A DNA stretch of 12,249 nucleotides from assembly GCA_029983495.1 (NCBI GenBank), contig JASBZJ010000035.1:1-12249 (forward strand), given 5' to 3'. The stretch is from Porphyromonas sp. (lineage in GTDB: Bacteria > Bacteroidota > Bacteroidia > Bacteroidales > Porphyromonadaceae). Below are positions 1 through 6,092 of the stretch, one piece after another; positions within the stretch are counted from its first letter, which is position 1; each line of letters starts with the position of its first letter. Made by a program: the position numbers and the translations under genes. The notes beneath the pieces are model-generated. The model was not told the origin of the DNA. It made no database searches and was given only the letters and a program-made list of their open reading frames with translations.

Positions 1-278
1 GAAAATCAGAATATTGCTTATTGTTTTGTAACTATTTTATCACTAATACTGTTATTGTAGACTAGTATAAGCCTACATGTCAGGGATATCAACAAGCTAA
101 AACAACAATATCAATATGGGAATCAGCTTATTATAAGATGTTATTATAATTTACTTACGTCGATAACATCCTAAATTCATGCTGTCTGCCCATCGGTTAA
201 ATAGTTTTGTTCTGATTATTGAATTCATACTTTGTGTCAGTAGACAATTCTGGTTATAGAAATGAAATAAACTTTCCG
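1..278. other. Non-coding AT-rich left flank
   Basis: No convincing gene is present on either strand. The region contains the direct repeat TTATTATAA at 128-136 and 141-149, spaced 13 bases start to start, which could be a regulator site for the downstream HTH gene. The sequence TTGATATTGT occurs on the minus strand at 105-114 and a related TTGATATC at 85-92. The same core occurs in the candidate origin on the right side. No tRNA, no attachment site and no end of a chromosomal gene could be recognised, so this may be phage, host or both. Confidence 0.4.
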
Positions 279-286
279 TACCTTTG
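279..286 (+). promoter_or_regulatory. Putative Bacteroidetes -7 promoter box of the HTH regulator
   Basis: TACCTTTG matches the Bacteroidetes -7 consensus TAnnTTTG. A good TTG -33 element at the usual 19-20 base spacing is not visible, so the promoter would be weak or activated. A transcript would begin near 291-293. This makes the TTG codon at 284 unusable and points to ATG 302 or ATG 323 as the start of the regulator. Confidence 0.45.
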
Positions 287-301
287 AGTTCTGAAAATAG
301 A

Positions 302-802
302 ATGCAAGTAATTGAGGACAAAATGACAGATTTACAGATTAACCCAATCGAAGTAAAGAACCGTATCGTACGAATGATTGATGAGCTAAATATGAATTCG
401 GGTTCTTTTGCTGAAAAGGCTGGAATTTCAAAATCGGTACTTTCGAATATAGTCAATGAAAAAAGTAACGTATCGCTCGATACTATAAATAGGATACTAG
501 TAGCGTTTCCAGAATGGAATAAGAGCTGGTTACTGTTTGGAGAGGGAAACCCTCACTTCAACACCGATTCCATGTCAACTACGGTATCAGTTTCCTCTAA
601 TACACTATTTGCCGAGCAAAATCAAACTGAGAACAATAACCTTAAAGACGTTTCTACAAGCGGTATTGAGGTTATTTTAGAGGCAATTAAAGCCTCTGAG
701 AATGCGATAAAAGAAATTAGCCAGCCCATTGGTGAGAAAAACATCGCAGAAATAAGGGTTTTCTATACCGACGGAAGCTATGAGGTTTTTAAACGTTCCT
801 AA
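302..802 (+). CDS. XRE/Cro-type helix-turn-helix transcriptional regulator, candidate prophage repressor
   Basis: This is a DNA-binding protein of about 166 residues. Residues 17-82 form the compact five-helix XRE/Cro domain: the turn region is SFAEKAGISKSVLSNIV at 35-51, with the recognition helix at about 43-51, followed by VSLDTINRIL and the WLLFGEG signature at 76-82 typical of Bacteroidetes phage-type regulators. Residues 85-125 are polar and rich in Ser, Asn and Gln, a probable linker. The C-terminal 40 residues may be a dimerisation segment. No peptidase or LexA-like cleavage domain is seen. ATG 302 is preferred over TTG 284 because the latter lies inside the -7 box; ATG 323 is also possible. 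The codon use is mixed and lacks the heavy T-ending bias of the phage genes downstream, so the gene could be host-derived or newly acquired. A decayed copy of its 5' part lies at 920-1017. A role in silencing the phage is inferred from position only. Confidence 0.8.
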   Translation: MQVIEDKMTDLQINPIEVKNRIVRMIDELNMNSGSFAEKAGISKSVLSNIVNEKSNVSLDTINRILVAFPEWNKSWLLFGEGNPHFNTDSMSTTVSVSSNTLFAEQNQTENNNLKDVSTSGIEVILEAIKASENAIKEISQPIGEKNIAEIRVFYTDGSYEVFKRS

Positions 803-861
803 TCTAAATCTATAGGAGAAGTATAAGGCATTATCGGGGATTCTTTTTTACTGGGTAGTGA

Positions 862-900
862 AATTCTTCTTTGTGCTTTCCACAAATGCTTTGAAGAATT
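862..900 (+). other. Imperfect hairpin after the regulator gene
   Basis: AATTCTTC and TTTGTG on the left (862-875) pair with CACAAA (881-886) and GAAGAATT (893-900), around a CTTTC loop and with a six-base bulge. There is no T run directly after it. It could be a weak terminator of the regulator, or a structured element of the single-stranded phage genome. Confidence 0.4.
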
Positions 901-919
901 ATTTGTTGCTTACTTAAAG

Positions 920-1017
920 AACCGATAGAAGTAAAGAACCGTGTATCGTACGAATTATTGACGAGCTAAACATGAACTCTCGGGGGCTTTTTGATCTGAA
1001 AAGGCTGGAATTTCAAA
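920..1017 (+). pseudogene. Decayed partial duplicate of the HTH regulator gene
   Basis: This stretch repeats the start of the regulator gene (about 342-432) with point changes and small insertions. Shared blocks include GAAGTAAAGAACCGT in the gene and GAAGTAAAGAACCGT here at 929-943 apart from one leading base, ATCGTACGAAT, GAGCTAAA and CTGAAAAGGCTGGAATTTCAAA. Extra bases at about 944, 979 and 990-995 destroy the reading frame, and a stop codon follows soon. The similarity fades after the TTTCAAA block. It is therefore a remnant of a second, related regulator gene rather than a functional one. It could be a scar of tandem or sequential prophage integration or of a local duplication. Confidence 0.8.
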
Positions 1018-1035
1018 TATAGCTCCTGTATTTAC

Positions 1036-1056
1036 TTTACACGAGACTCGTGTAAA
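1036..1056. promoter_or_regulatory. Perfect palindrome, candidate operator upstream of rep
   Basis: The half site TTTACACGAG is followed by one base and its exact reverse complement CTCGTGTAAA. Such a symmetric 21-base site between a regulator gene and the replication gene is what one expects of an operator for a dimeric HTH repressor. As RNA or single-stranded DNA it would fold into a stem with almost no loop, so protein binding as duplex DNA is more plausible than a hairpin role. Binding by the neighbouring HTH protein is inference. Confidence 0.5.
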
Positions 1057-1073
1057 TCCAACCAAACAACAAA

Positions 1074-1108
1074 AACTAAACATAATATGCCTAATCATTA
1101 GTTTAGTT
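1074..1108 (+). promoter_or_regulatory. Inverted repeat abutting the rep start codon
   Basis: AACTAAAC (1074-1081) is the exact reverse complement of GTTTAGTT (1101-1108), and the ATG of the replication gene begins at the next base. Within it lies a second small palindrome, CTAATCATTAG (1091-1101), which overlaps the right arm, so the two stems exclude each other. This layout could control translation of the initiator, or be a structural element of the phage genome. No Shine-Dalgarno sequence is present. Confidence 0.4.
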
Positions 1109-2050
1109 ATGTTGTGTGTAAATCAAGTACAAGTTGTTAACCCTAAAACTGGTGTAAAAATCTCTGTTCCTTGTGGAACTTGTTTTGCTTGTCAAATTAA
1201 TCGTCGTTCGTCTTGGATGTTTCGTAATTCGGTAGAATTACAATATTCTAAGAGTGCTTATTTTGTTACTCTTACTTATGATGAATCAAGTTTAAAGTTA
1301 CTTCCTCATCATGGTAGTACTAATCTTTGTATGCCAATAAAGCGTCATTATCAATTGTTTCTAAAGCGTTTACGTAGTTTTATTTCTCCAGCTAAGGTAC
1401 GTTATTTTCTTTGTCATGAGTATGGTGAAAATACTTTTAGGCCTCATTATCATGCCTTACTTTATTTTGATGTTGATTTATCTTTAGATTCTGTTCGTTC
1501 GTTAGTGTCTTCTTGTTGGCGTTATGGTAATATAACTTGTGATTATGTTACTCCCGCTCGTTGTCACTATCTTACTAAATATGTTTGTAAGCAATTTCGT
1601 AATATAAAAAATAATGATTCTACAAAGCGTTATATTTTTGATTCTGATTGGAATAATAAGACTTTACAAGGTCTTTATATCATTAAATACTACATGAAGA
1701 AGTTTTCTTTTATAGTAGCTTCTAATGGTTTAGGTTGTCAATTACTTAAGGAGCCTTCCTTTATTAATTGGTTTTGGTCTCATTTGGAACCGAATAAACC
1801 TTATCCTACTTATACACTGAATGGTAGGTCTTTTGCTTTACCTCGTATTTATCTTCGTAAATTAGTTCCTGATCTCTGGCGTAATGAAGTTGCCCCTGAT
1901 AATAGTGTTGATGCTAGAAAGCTTGAGTTTCAAGATCGAGCTAAAGAACTTGGGCTTACTGTTTCTGAGTACAAATCAAATATGGAATACCTTCAAAATA
2001 GACGTTCCAAACAAATACAACAACGATATAAAGTTATATCCAAAGATTAA
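1109..2050 (+). CDS. Microvirus replication initiator protein (VP4-type, HUH endonuclease)
   Basis: This 313-residue protein nicks the phage double-stranded replicative form and starts rolling-circle replication. Family marks are clear: PCGTCFAC near residues 21-28 corresponds to the Cys-rich N-terminal motif of gokushovirus VP4; YFVTLTYDE at 51-59 is HUH motif 1; RPHYHALLYF at 111-120 carries the metal-binding His113-x-His115; YLTKYVCK at 154-161 is motif 3 with Tyr154, Lys157 and Tyr158, the likely nicking tyrosine region. SNGLGCQLL near 205-213 matches the conserved segment that follows the nuclease domain in VP4 proteins. Length is normal. The C-terminal 50 residues are charged and probably helical. 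The start ATG directly follows an inverted repeat. A probable target, a phiX174-like nick sequence in a hairpin loop, lies at 6093-6122. The next gene begins ten bases after the stop. Confidence 0.95.
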   Translation: MLCVNQVQVVNPKTGVKISVPCGTCFACQINRRSSWMFRNSVELQYSKSAYFVTLTYDESSLKLLPHHGSTNLCMPIKRHYQLFLKRLRSFISPAKVRYFLCHEYGENTFRPHYHALLYFDVDLSLDSVRSLVSSCWRYGNITCDYVTPARCHYLTKYVCKQFRNIKNNDSTKRYIFDSDWNNKTLQGLYIIKYYMKKFSFIVASNGLGCQLLKEPSFINWFWSHLEPNKPYPTYTLNGRSFALPRIYLRKLVPDLWRNEVAPDNSVDARKLEFQDRAKELGLTVSEYKSNMEYLQNRRSKQIQQRYKVISKD

Positions 2051-2060
2051 TATAATAACT

Positions 2061-2444
2061 ATGCGTTACAAAAACAATCCCTTTAATATCAGGTTTAGTC
2101 CTGAAAATAATTGGAAAGGTCAAATAGAACCTTCGAATGGTTTTTGCCAATTTTCGGATTTAAAATACGGCTTCCGTGCTGCTTTTATCATCATCTTTAA
2201 CTACAAGAATTTACATGATTGTAAAACTATTGGCGAAATTATCGCACGTTGGGCGCCCCCCTCAGAGAATAATACGTCTGCTTATCGCGACTTTATTGCT
2301 AACTTGTTGGATCCTAGTACTGAATTATCTGGTACATCTGATCTTATTTTGTTGATGTATGGTATGTATTGTGTTGAACAAGGAGTTCGACCAGATTTAA
2401 TTGACTTTGTCTCTGTTTTAAATCAATCTGTTGTTACTGATTAA
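2061..2444 (+). CDS. NNP-N-IR family protein ('structural protein P5' type), candidate murein-active virion or lysis protein
   Basis: This 127-residue protein starts at ATG 2061, ten bases after the replication gene; the longer open frame upstream overlaps that gene and is not needed. It begins with MRYKNNPFNIRF, then NWKGQ and GFCQFSDLKYGFRAA at 32-46, then TIGEIIARWAPPSENNTSAY at 62-81. This pattern (NNP-N-IR, W-GQ, GF--F-----G-RA, TI--I--WAPPSENNT--Y) is shared by small phage proteins often annotated as structural protein P5 and suspected to act on peptidoglycan, with a lysozyme-like or NlpC-like role not firmly shown. There is no signal peptide or membrane segment. In the microvirus setting it could be a lysis factor or an entry factor carried in the virion. 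Its stop codon is one base before the VP1 start, so the two are probably translated in concert. Confidence 0.7.
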   Translation: MRYKNNPFNIRFSPENNWKGQIEPSNGFCQFSDLKYGFRAAFIIIFNYKNLHDCKTIGEIIARWAPPSENNTSAYRDFIANLLDPSTELSGTSDLILLMYGMYCVEQGVRPDLIDFVSVLNQSVVTD

Positions 2445-2445
2445 T

Positions 2446-4461
2446 ATGGCTAATTTAACTAAGTATTCCCTTGACTGCGAAACTCGCAGTAGTTTTGAAA
2501 TGGGACAGTTAGTTCCGTTTCTTTGTCAAGAAGTTGTTCCTGGTGATCAATACCGCGTAAATAGTACTACTTTGATACGTACTGTACCTTTATTGTCTCC
2601 TTTAATGCATCGTTTGGATTACTTCCAGCGCTTTTACTATGTTCCTTACCGCTTGTTAGTTGATAAGTATGAAAAAATGGTTACTGATCCTGATAAAGCT
2701 TATAAGGTACCCGATCTGTTTACTTATTGCCCTGAAAATGGTATGAGTTCTGGTGAGTATATGAAAAAGTATCCTTTAATGGATTATTTCGGTTTAAAAA
2801 CTGAGTTTCTTGATCTTCCTGCTCGTAAGGTCTTCGCTGATCTTAATGCGTTACCATTCTTGGCTTATTACATGATATATAACTTTTTCTACATGCGTAG
2901 TGATTTAAATAAGTTGTATATTGATGATTTTGATCCACAATCTTTTGAAAAGGCTGAACTTAAAAGTTTACTTGGTCAAGTGCTTTATGTAAATGAAGGT
3001 TATGATTACTTCACTAGTGCTAAGACTGAGACTCAATATGGAGATATGGTTCAGTTGGATATGGATGGTAATAAAACTATTACTGTACCTGAAATGCGTT
3101 TGGCTGAACGTTTGCAAACCTTTAAAGAGCGTTTACTTCGTGTTGGTGGTAAGTATGTTAACTATATTCGTGAGTTTTTCGATGTTGCCCCCCTTGATGC
3201 TAGAGTACAACAACCTAAATTCCTAGGTGGTTCAAATAGTGTGTTGAATATTTCGGATGTAGAACAAACCTCCCCTTCCGATGGAGGTTCTGTTGGTACT
3301 TTGTATGGTAAGTCCGTTTCTGTTAATCAGGCTGATGGTGTTCAGTATGATGTTTATGAACATGGATTAATAATTGGTCTTCATTTCGTTCGTCCTCGTG
3401 TGTCAAATATTGGAGGATGTCCTAAGATGTTTACTCGTAAGACTTACTTTGATTTCTTTAACCCTCACTTTGTAAACCTTGGTTTTCAAGAATTGGAGAA
3501 TAGAGAATTAGATCCTTCTCGTAGTGGTACTTTTGGCTATGTTCCTCGTTATGATGAGTTACGTTTTGGTAATGATATTGTTTCTGGTGATTTCAGAAAG
3601 TCTTTGAACTATTGGCATTTATCTAGAGATATTGCTAAGGAGTCCTTATCGGATTCTTTCGTTAAGTGTTTCCCTGATAATAGGATTTTCCCTGTTGTAA
3701 ATGTTCCTGATGGTGATATTTCTGGTTCTGTGAACTTAAAGCAGGCTTATTATGTTTTATTGACGTTTGTTCCTAGTTCTGCTGATTTTCTTGTAAAATC
3801 TGATGATTTTATTATTTGTATTGTCTTTTTAAATGATGCTTCTTTGCTTCGTGATAAAGAAGTTTATCTTCCTTTTTATAATCGTGAAACTAATCGTCGT
3901 GTTATAGGTAAATTTGTTGTTGAGGAAATTGAACCTTTTTCTAAGGATCTTTATTATGGTTCTTCTCATGATTTCAGTTTAGAGTTCTTGGAAATTTCAC
4001 ACTACCCTGAAGAGGCTAAATCTGTTGCTGAGGAGATTTTGTCTCGTTTTAAGGATGAACACTATTCGGTAGGTAAATTGACTTTTGGTGCTGATCGTAA
4101 TATTTTTATGAAGGGTTACGCTTTTGATTCTTCTGTAAGTAGTGGAGTTGATTTGCCTTATATTAAACCTATTATAGTTGGTACTGATATTTACCCTACT
4201 CTTTGGCTTAAAACTTGGTTTACTTTATCTTTTGGTACACGTGTTATTCCTGTAGGTGAAGATGGTAAAGAAGTAAAAGATGATAAACCTGTTTTTCAGC
4301 GTATCTATCTTGATCATTATAGTTATGATGGTCTTAATTCTGTTGTTATAAAAGATGCTCTTCCTGTTTACCGTGAGAATAACCATTTACTTGCTGTTAC
4401 CTACAATAATGTAGATGTACTTCGCCCCTTACCTAACTTAAAATATAATGTTCTAGAATAA
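2446..4461 (+). CDS. Microvirus major capsid protein VP1 (F-protein homologue)
   Basis: This 671-residue protein forms the T=1 icosahedral shell of the virion. The N-terminal part reads like other VP1 proteins: SFEMGQLVPFLCQEVVPGDQ (about 14-33), then RVNSTTLIRTVPLLSPLMHR, then LDYFQRFYYVPYRLLVDKYE, which corresponds to the G-LVP---DEVLPGD and FFVPNRLLW motifs of gokushoviruses. The C-terminal 45 residues contain YDGLNSVVIKDALPVYRENN and end shortly after RPLPNL. The jelly roll is interrupted by long inserts, in keeping with the large size; gokushovirus VP1 is nearer 530-570, and the Bacteroidetes-associated group is longer. The start is ATG 2446; an in-frame TTG 15 bases upstream lies inside the preceding gene. 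The stop overlaps the VP2 start as TAATG. Codon third positions are strongly T-rich. Confidence 0.93.
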   Translation: MANLTKYSLDCETRSSFEMGQLVPFLCQEVVPGDQYRVNSTTLIRTVPLLSPLMHRLDYFQRFYYVPYRLLVDKYEKMVTDPDKAYKVPDLFTYCPENGMSSGEYMKKYPLMDYFGLKTEFLDLPARKVFADLNALPFLAYYMIYNFFYMRSDLNKLYIDDFDPQSFEKAELKSLLGQVLYVNEGYDYFTSAKTETQYGDMVQLDMDGNKTITVPEMRLAERLQTFKERLLRVGGKYVNYIREFFDVAPLDARVQQPKFLGGSNSVLNISDVEQTSPSDGGSVGTLYGKSVSVNQADGVQYDVYEHGLIIGLHFVRPRVSNIGGCPKMFTRKTYFDFFNPHFVNLGFQELENRELDPSRSGTFGYVPRYDELRFGNDIVSGDFRKSLNYWHLSRDIAKESLSDSFVKCFPDNRIFPVVNVPDGDISGSVNLKQAYYVLLTFVPSSADFLVKSDDFIICIVFLNDASLLRDKEVYLPFYNRETNRRVIGKFVVEEIEPFSKDLYYGSSHDFSLEFLEISHYPEEAKSVAEEILSRFKDEHYSVGKLTFGADRNIFMKGYAFDSSVSSGVDLPYIKPIIVGTDIYPTLWLKTWFTLSFGTRVIPVGEDGKEVKDDKPVFQRIYLDHYSYDGLNSVVIKDALPVYRENNHLLAVTYNNVDVLRPLPNLKYNVLE

Positions 4462-5468
4462 TGACTGATGCTGTAGCTTCGATTTTATCTAGTGGATTAG
4501 GTGCCGTAGGTGGTTTTCTAGGAGGCATTTATAATGCTCATAAAGCTGAAAAGTTATCTGATAAACAGTTTCAACAATCACTGTACATTCAGGATAAAAC
4601 CAATGCTTATAATTCCCCTGTTGCGCAAATGGATCGTTTACGGTCTGCTGGATTAAATCCTAATATGATATATGGACAAAATGGAGGTATAATCCAAAGT
4701 GCTTCTGCCAGTCCTGCACAACAACCAAATGTTGCTCCTATTAGTATAGAGTCCATATTGGCTATGGCTCGTACTATGTCTGATACGTTTTTACAACAAT
4801 CTCAGATCCAAGCTCAAAAAGATCTTCAGAAGTCGCAGATTCAAGCTAATAAAGAAGTTGAAAGTACAAGAATTCAAGCTCAAAAGGATCTTCAAGTTGA
4901 ACAAAATACCTTTACTGCTACTGAGAATCGTTTAAATCGTGATGCTGCTACAGAGGCTCAAGATAAACAACTTAAGCAACAAGATAAAGAGTTCTTTGCT
5001 AAACTAGGTCAAGATTTTACTATTGCACAGTGGCAAAATGCAATTGCTAAACAAGATTTAGATATACGTAAATATCTTTCTCATGCTGAGTATTCGAATT
5101 TAATGGCTTCTGCTTCTGTTAATTCAGTTGAGGCTGGTTTAAAGCGTATCGCGCTTCGTTATGCACCTGAAATGACCTTCCAAAGCTTACAAGCTTTACG
5201 AGATCAAAATTTGATGAATAAACTTTATAATGGTTTCTTTGGTAATAAAGATGATTTTCGTAAGTCTTTGCGCGATTATGGACATTCCGATTTGTCTGTT
5301 GATGATTGCGATGCTATTTGGAATATGTATAAAGATATTGTATCGAATAAGGCTTTAGATGCTCGTTCAAGATCTAATTATCTTGATTGGTATTCTGGTA
5401 GTTTTTATCAGCATTTAAAATGTGTTTTGGATCTTATACTTGCTCCTATCTCTGCTTTTATTGAGTAA
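4461..5468 (+). CDS. DNA pilot protein VP2 (minor spike / DNA delivery, H-protein analogue)
   Basis: This 335-residue virion protein guides DNA into the cell. Residues 5-23 form a Gly/Ala-rich hydrophobic segment (VASILSSGLGAVGGFLGG), a typical VP2 N-terminus that may contact membrane. The family signature YNSPVAQMDRLRSAGLNPNM follows at 50-69, then YG at 71-72. A Gln-rich helical domain runs from about 110 to 200 and contains three consecutive 11-residue units at 114-124, 125-135 and 136-146 (SQIQAQKDLQK, SQIQANKEVES, TRIQAQKDLQV). The C-terminus ends in a short hydrophobic stretch, CVLDLILAPISAFI. The length is at the usual VP2 size. Translation is coupled to VP1 through the TAATG overlap. 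Confidence 0.92.
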   Translation: MTDAVASILSSGLGAVGGFLGGIYNAHKAEKLSDKQFQQSLYIQDKTNAYNSPVAQMDRLRSAGLNPNMIYGQNGGIIQSASASPAQQPNVAPISIESILAMARTMSDTFLQQSQIQAQKDLQKSQIQANKEVESTRIQAQKDLQVEQNTFTATENRLNRDAATEAQDKQLKQQDKEFFAKLGQDFTIAQWQNAIAKQDLDIRKYLSHAEYSNLMASASVNSVEAGLKRIALRYAPEMTFQSLQALRDQNLMNKLYNGFFGNKDDFRKSLRDYGHSDLSVDDCDAIWNMYKDIVSNKALDARSRSNYLDWYSGSFYQHLKCVLDLILAPISAFIE

Positions 5469-5482
5469 TAATTTATATCGCT

Positions 5483-5803
5483 ATGTATTTTGAACAATCC
5501 CAATATCGTTTTCATGAACGATTACCACAGTCGAGTGTTTCGGATACGAAACCTAATCAAACAGTACATTTATCTGTACTTGTCAAACAGTTAATGCAAG
5601 GTCAGTCTTTAAATGTAGGTCTTGCTCTTACTAGTACTCCAGATGCTACTTTAGATAGTCCGGATTTGTCTAAATTGGATCTTAAACATGTTACTGTACA
5701 TGATATAGAACGTTTAATTCCGGTAGATAATTCTGTTTCTGCTACTCCTCCTTCTGGTTATACTGAGGTAACCCAATCTACTGATACTACTGATATACCT
5801 TAA
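5483..5803 (+). CDS. Small phage protein after VP2, possible internal scaffold (VP3-like)
   Basis: This 106-residue acidic, soluble protein is not recognised with confidence. It starts with MYFEQSQYRFHERLPQ, has a hydrophilic middle with VHLSVLVKQLMQGQSLNVGL (about 28-47), a segment DLSKLDLKHVTVHDIERLIP (56-75), and a Thr/Ser-rich tail. There is no signal peptide or membrane segment. It shows the same T-ending codon bias as the capsid genes, starts 14 bases after the VP2 stop, and is the last gene before the operon terminator, so it is very likely real. In gokushoviruses the small gene beside VP1/VP2 encodes the internal scaffolding protein VP3, which is the best guess here, but no VP3 motif is certain. 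Confidence 0.7.
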   Translation: MYFEQSQYRFHERLPQSSVSDTKPNQTVHLSVLVKQLMQGQSLNVGLALTSTPDATLDSPDLSKLDLKHVTVHDIERLIPVDNSVSATPPSGYTEVTQSTDTTDIP

Positions 5804-5825
5804 CAATTAATTCTTTTCTATCTGG

Positions 5826-5877
5826 AGAGAGTGAGGGAGCTTTTGTTTCTCTCCTCTCTTACTTAGACTTTTTTTTT
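5826..5877 (+). terminator. Rho-independent terminator of the phage late operon
   Basis: AGAGAG (5826-5831) pairs with CTCTCT (5854-5859). The stem continues, after a one-base bulge, with GAGGG (5833-5837) against CTCTC (5849-5853), one pair being G-U. The loop is about 11 bases. After ACTTAGAC comes a run of nine T (5869-5877). It lies 22 bases after the last structural gene. Confidence 0.75.
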
Positions 5878-5947
5878 ATCCGTCGGTCGTTCGGTCGCTT
5901 TGTTTCTCGATGCAAATAATATTACACTATAGTACATTAAGCAAGGC

Positions 5948-5988
5948 TTGCCGTTGCTTCTCCCTTGTTGGGAGAAAGCAAAAGGCAA
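5948..5988 (+). other. Long bulged hairpin, candidate structural element of the phage ssDNA
   Basis: TTGCC (5948-5952) pairs with GGCAA (5984-5988), TTGCTT (5954-5959) with AAGCAA (5976-5981), and CTCCC (5960-5964) with GGGAG (5970-5974), closing a TTGTT loop. This gives 16 pairs with small bulges. No T run follows, so it does not look like a terminator. On single-stranded phage DNA such a hairpin could serve as the complementary-strand start or a packaging element; that role is inference. Confidence 0.55.
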
Positions 5989-5999
5989 CATGTTTGGCC

Positions 6000-6028
6000 T
6001 TGATGTTGTACGTTGTGTTATATCTTTG
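6000..6028 (+). promoter_or_regulatory. Bacteroidetes-type promoter (TTG - 18 - TATCTTTG)
   Basis: TTG at 6000-6002 is followed after 18 bases by TATCTTTG at 6021-6028, matching the -33/-7 consensus of Bacteroidetes. The -7 box is the left half of a near-palindrome, since CTTTG (6024-6028) abuts CAAAG (6029-6033), which could make it a regulated site. It would transcribe across the origin hairpin into the small ORF and, in the circular phage form, towards the left end. Confidence 0.6.
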
Positions 6029-6092
6029 CAAAGAGATAACGGAGCCCGTACGACTCTACAAAAAAATGAGGATACTTAAGTCCTTAAGTTAT

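Larger units (their letters stand above)
5878..6092 (+). other. Non-coding region between phage operon terminator and origin hairpin
   Basis: About 215 bases with no credible gene. It holds a tandem 8-mer TCGGTCGT/TCGGTCGC at 5883-5898, a long bulged hairpin at 5948-5988, a promoter at 6000-6028, and the inverted repeat ACTTAAG-TC-CTTAAGT at 6074-6089. The density of inverted repeats is what one expects of the replication and packaging control region of a single-stranded DNA phage. Confidence 0.5.

Noticed and set aside
151..456. Minus-strand open frame opposite the regulator start
   Set aside because: It overlaps the HTH gene in antisense, shows no recognisable family, and has no promoter-like box.
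1884..2060. N-terminal extension of the P5-like protein
   Set aside because: The extension overlaps rep in another frame; the family motif NNP-N-IR starts right after ATG 2061.
2431..2445. TTG start for VP1 upstream of ATG 2446
   Set aside because: It lies inside the preceding gene, and the ATG gives the usual VP1 N-terminus directly after that gene's stop.
2993..3226. 77-codon frame inside VP1
   Set aside because: Out-of-frame shadow of the capsid gene. Overlapping genes do occur in microviruses (for example E in D of phiX174), but there is no start signal or recognisable feature beyond hydrophobicity due to T-rich codons.
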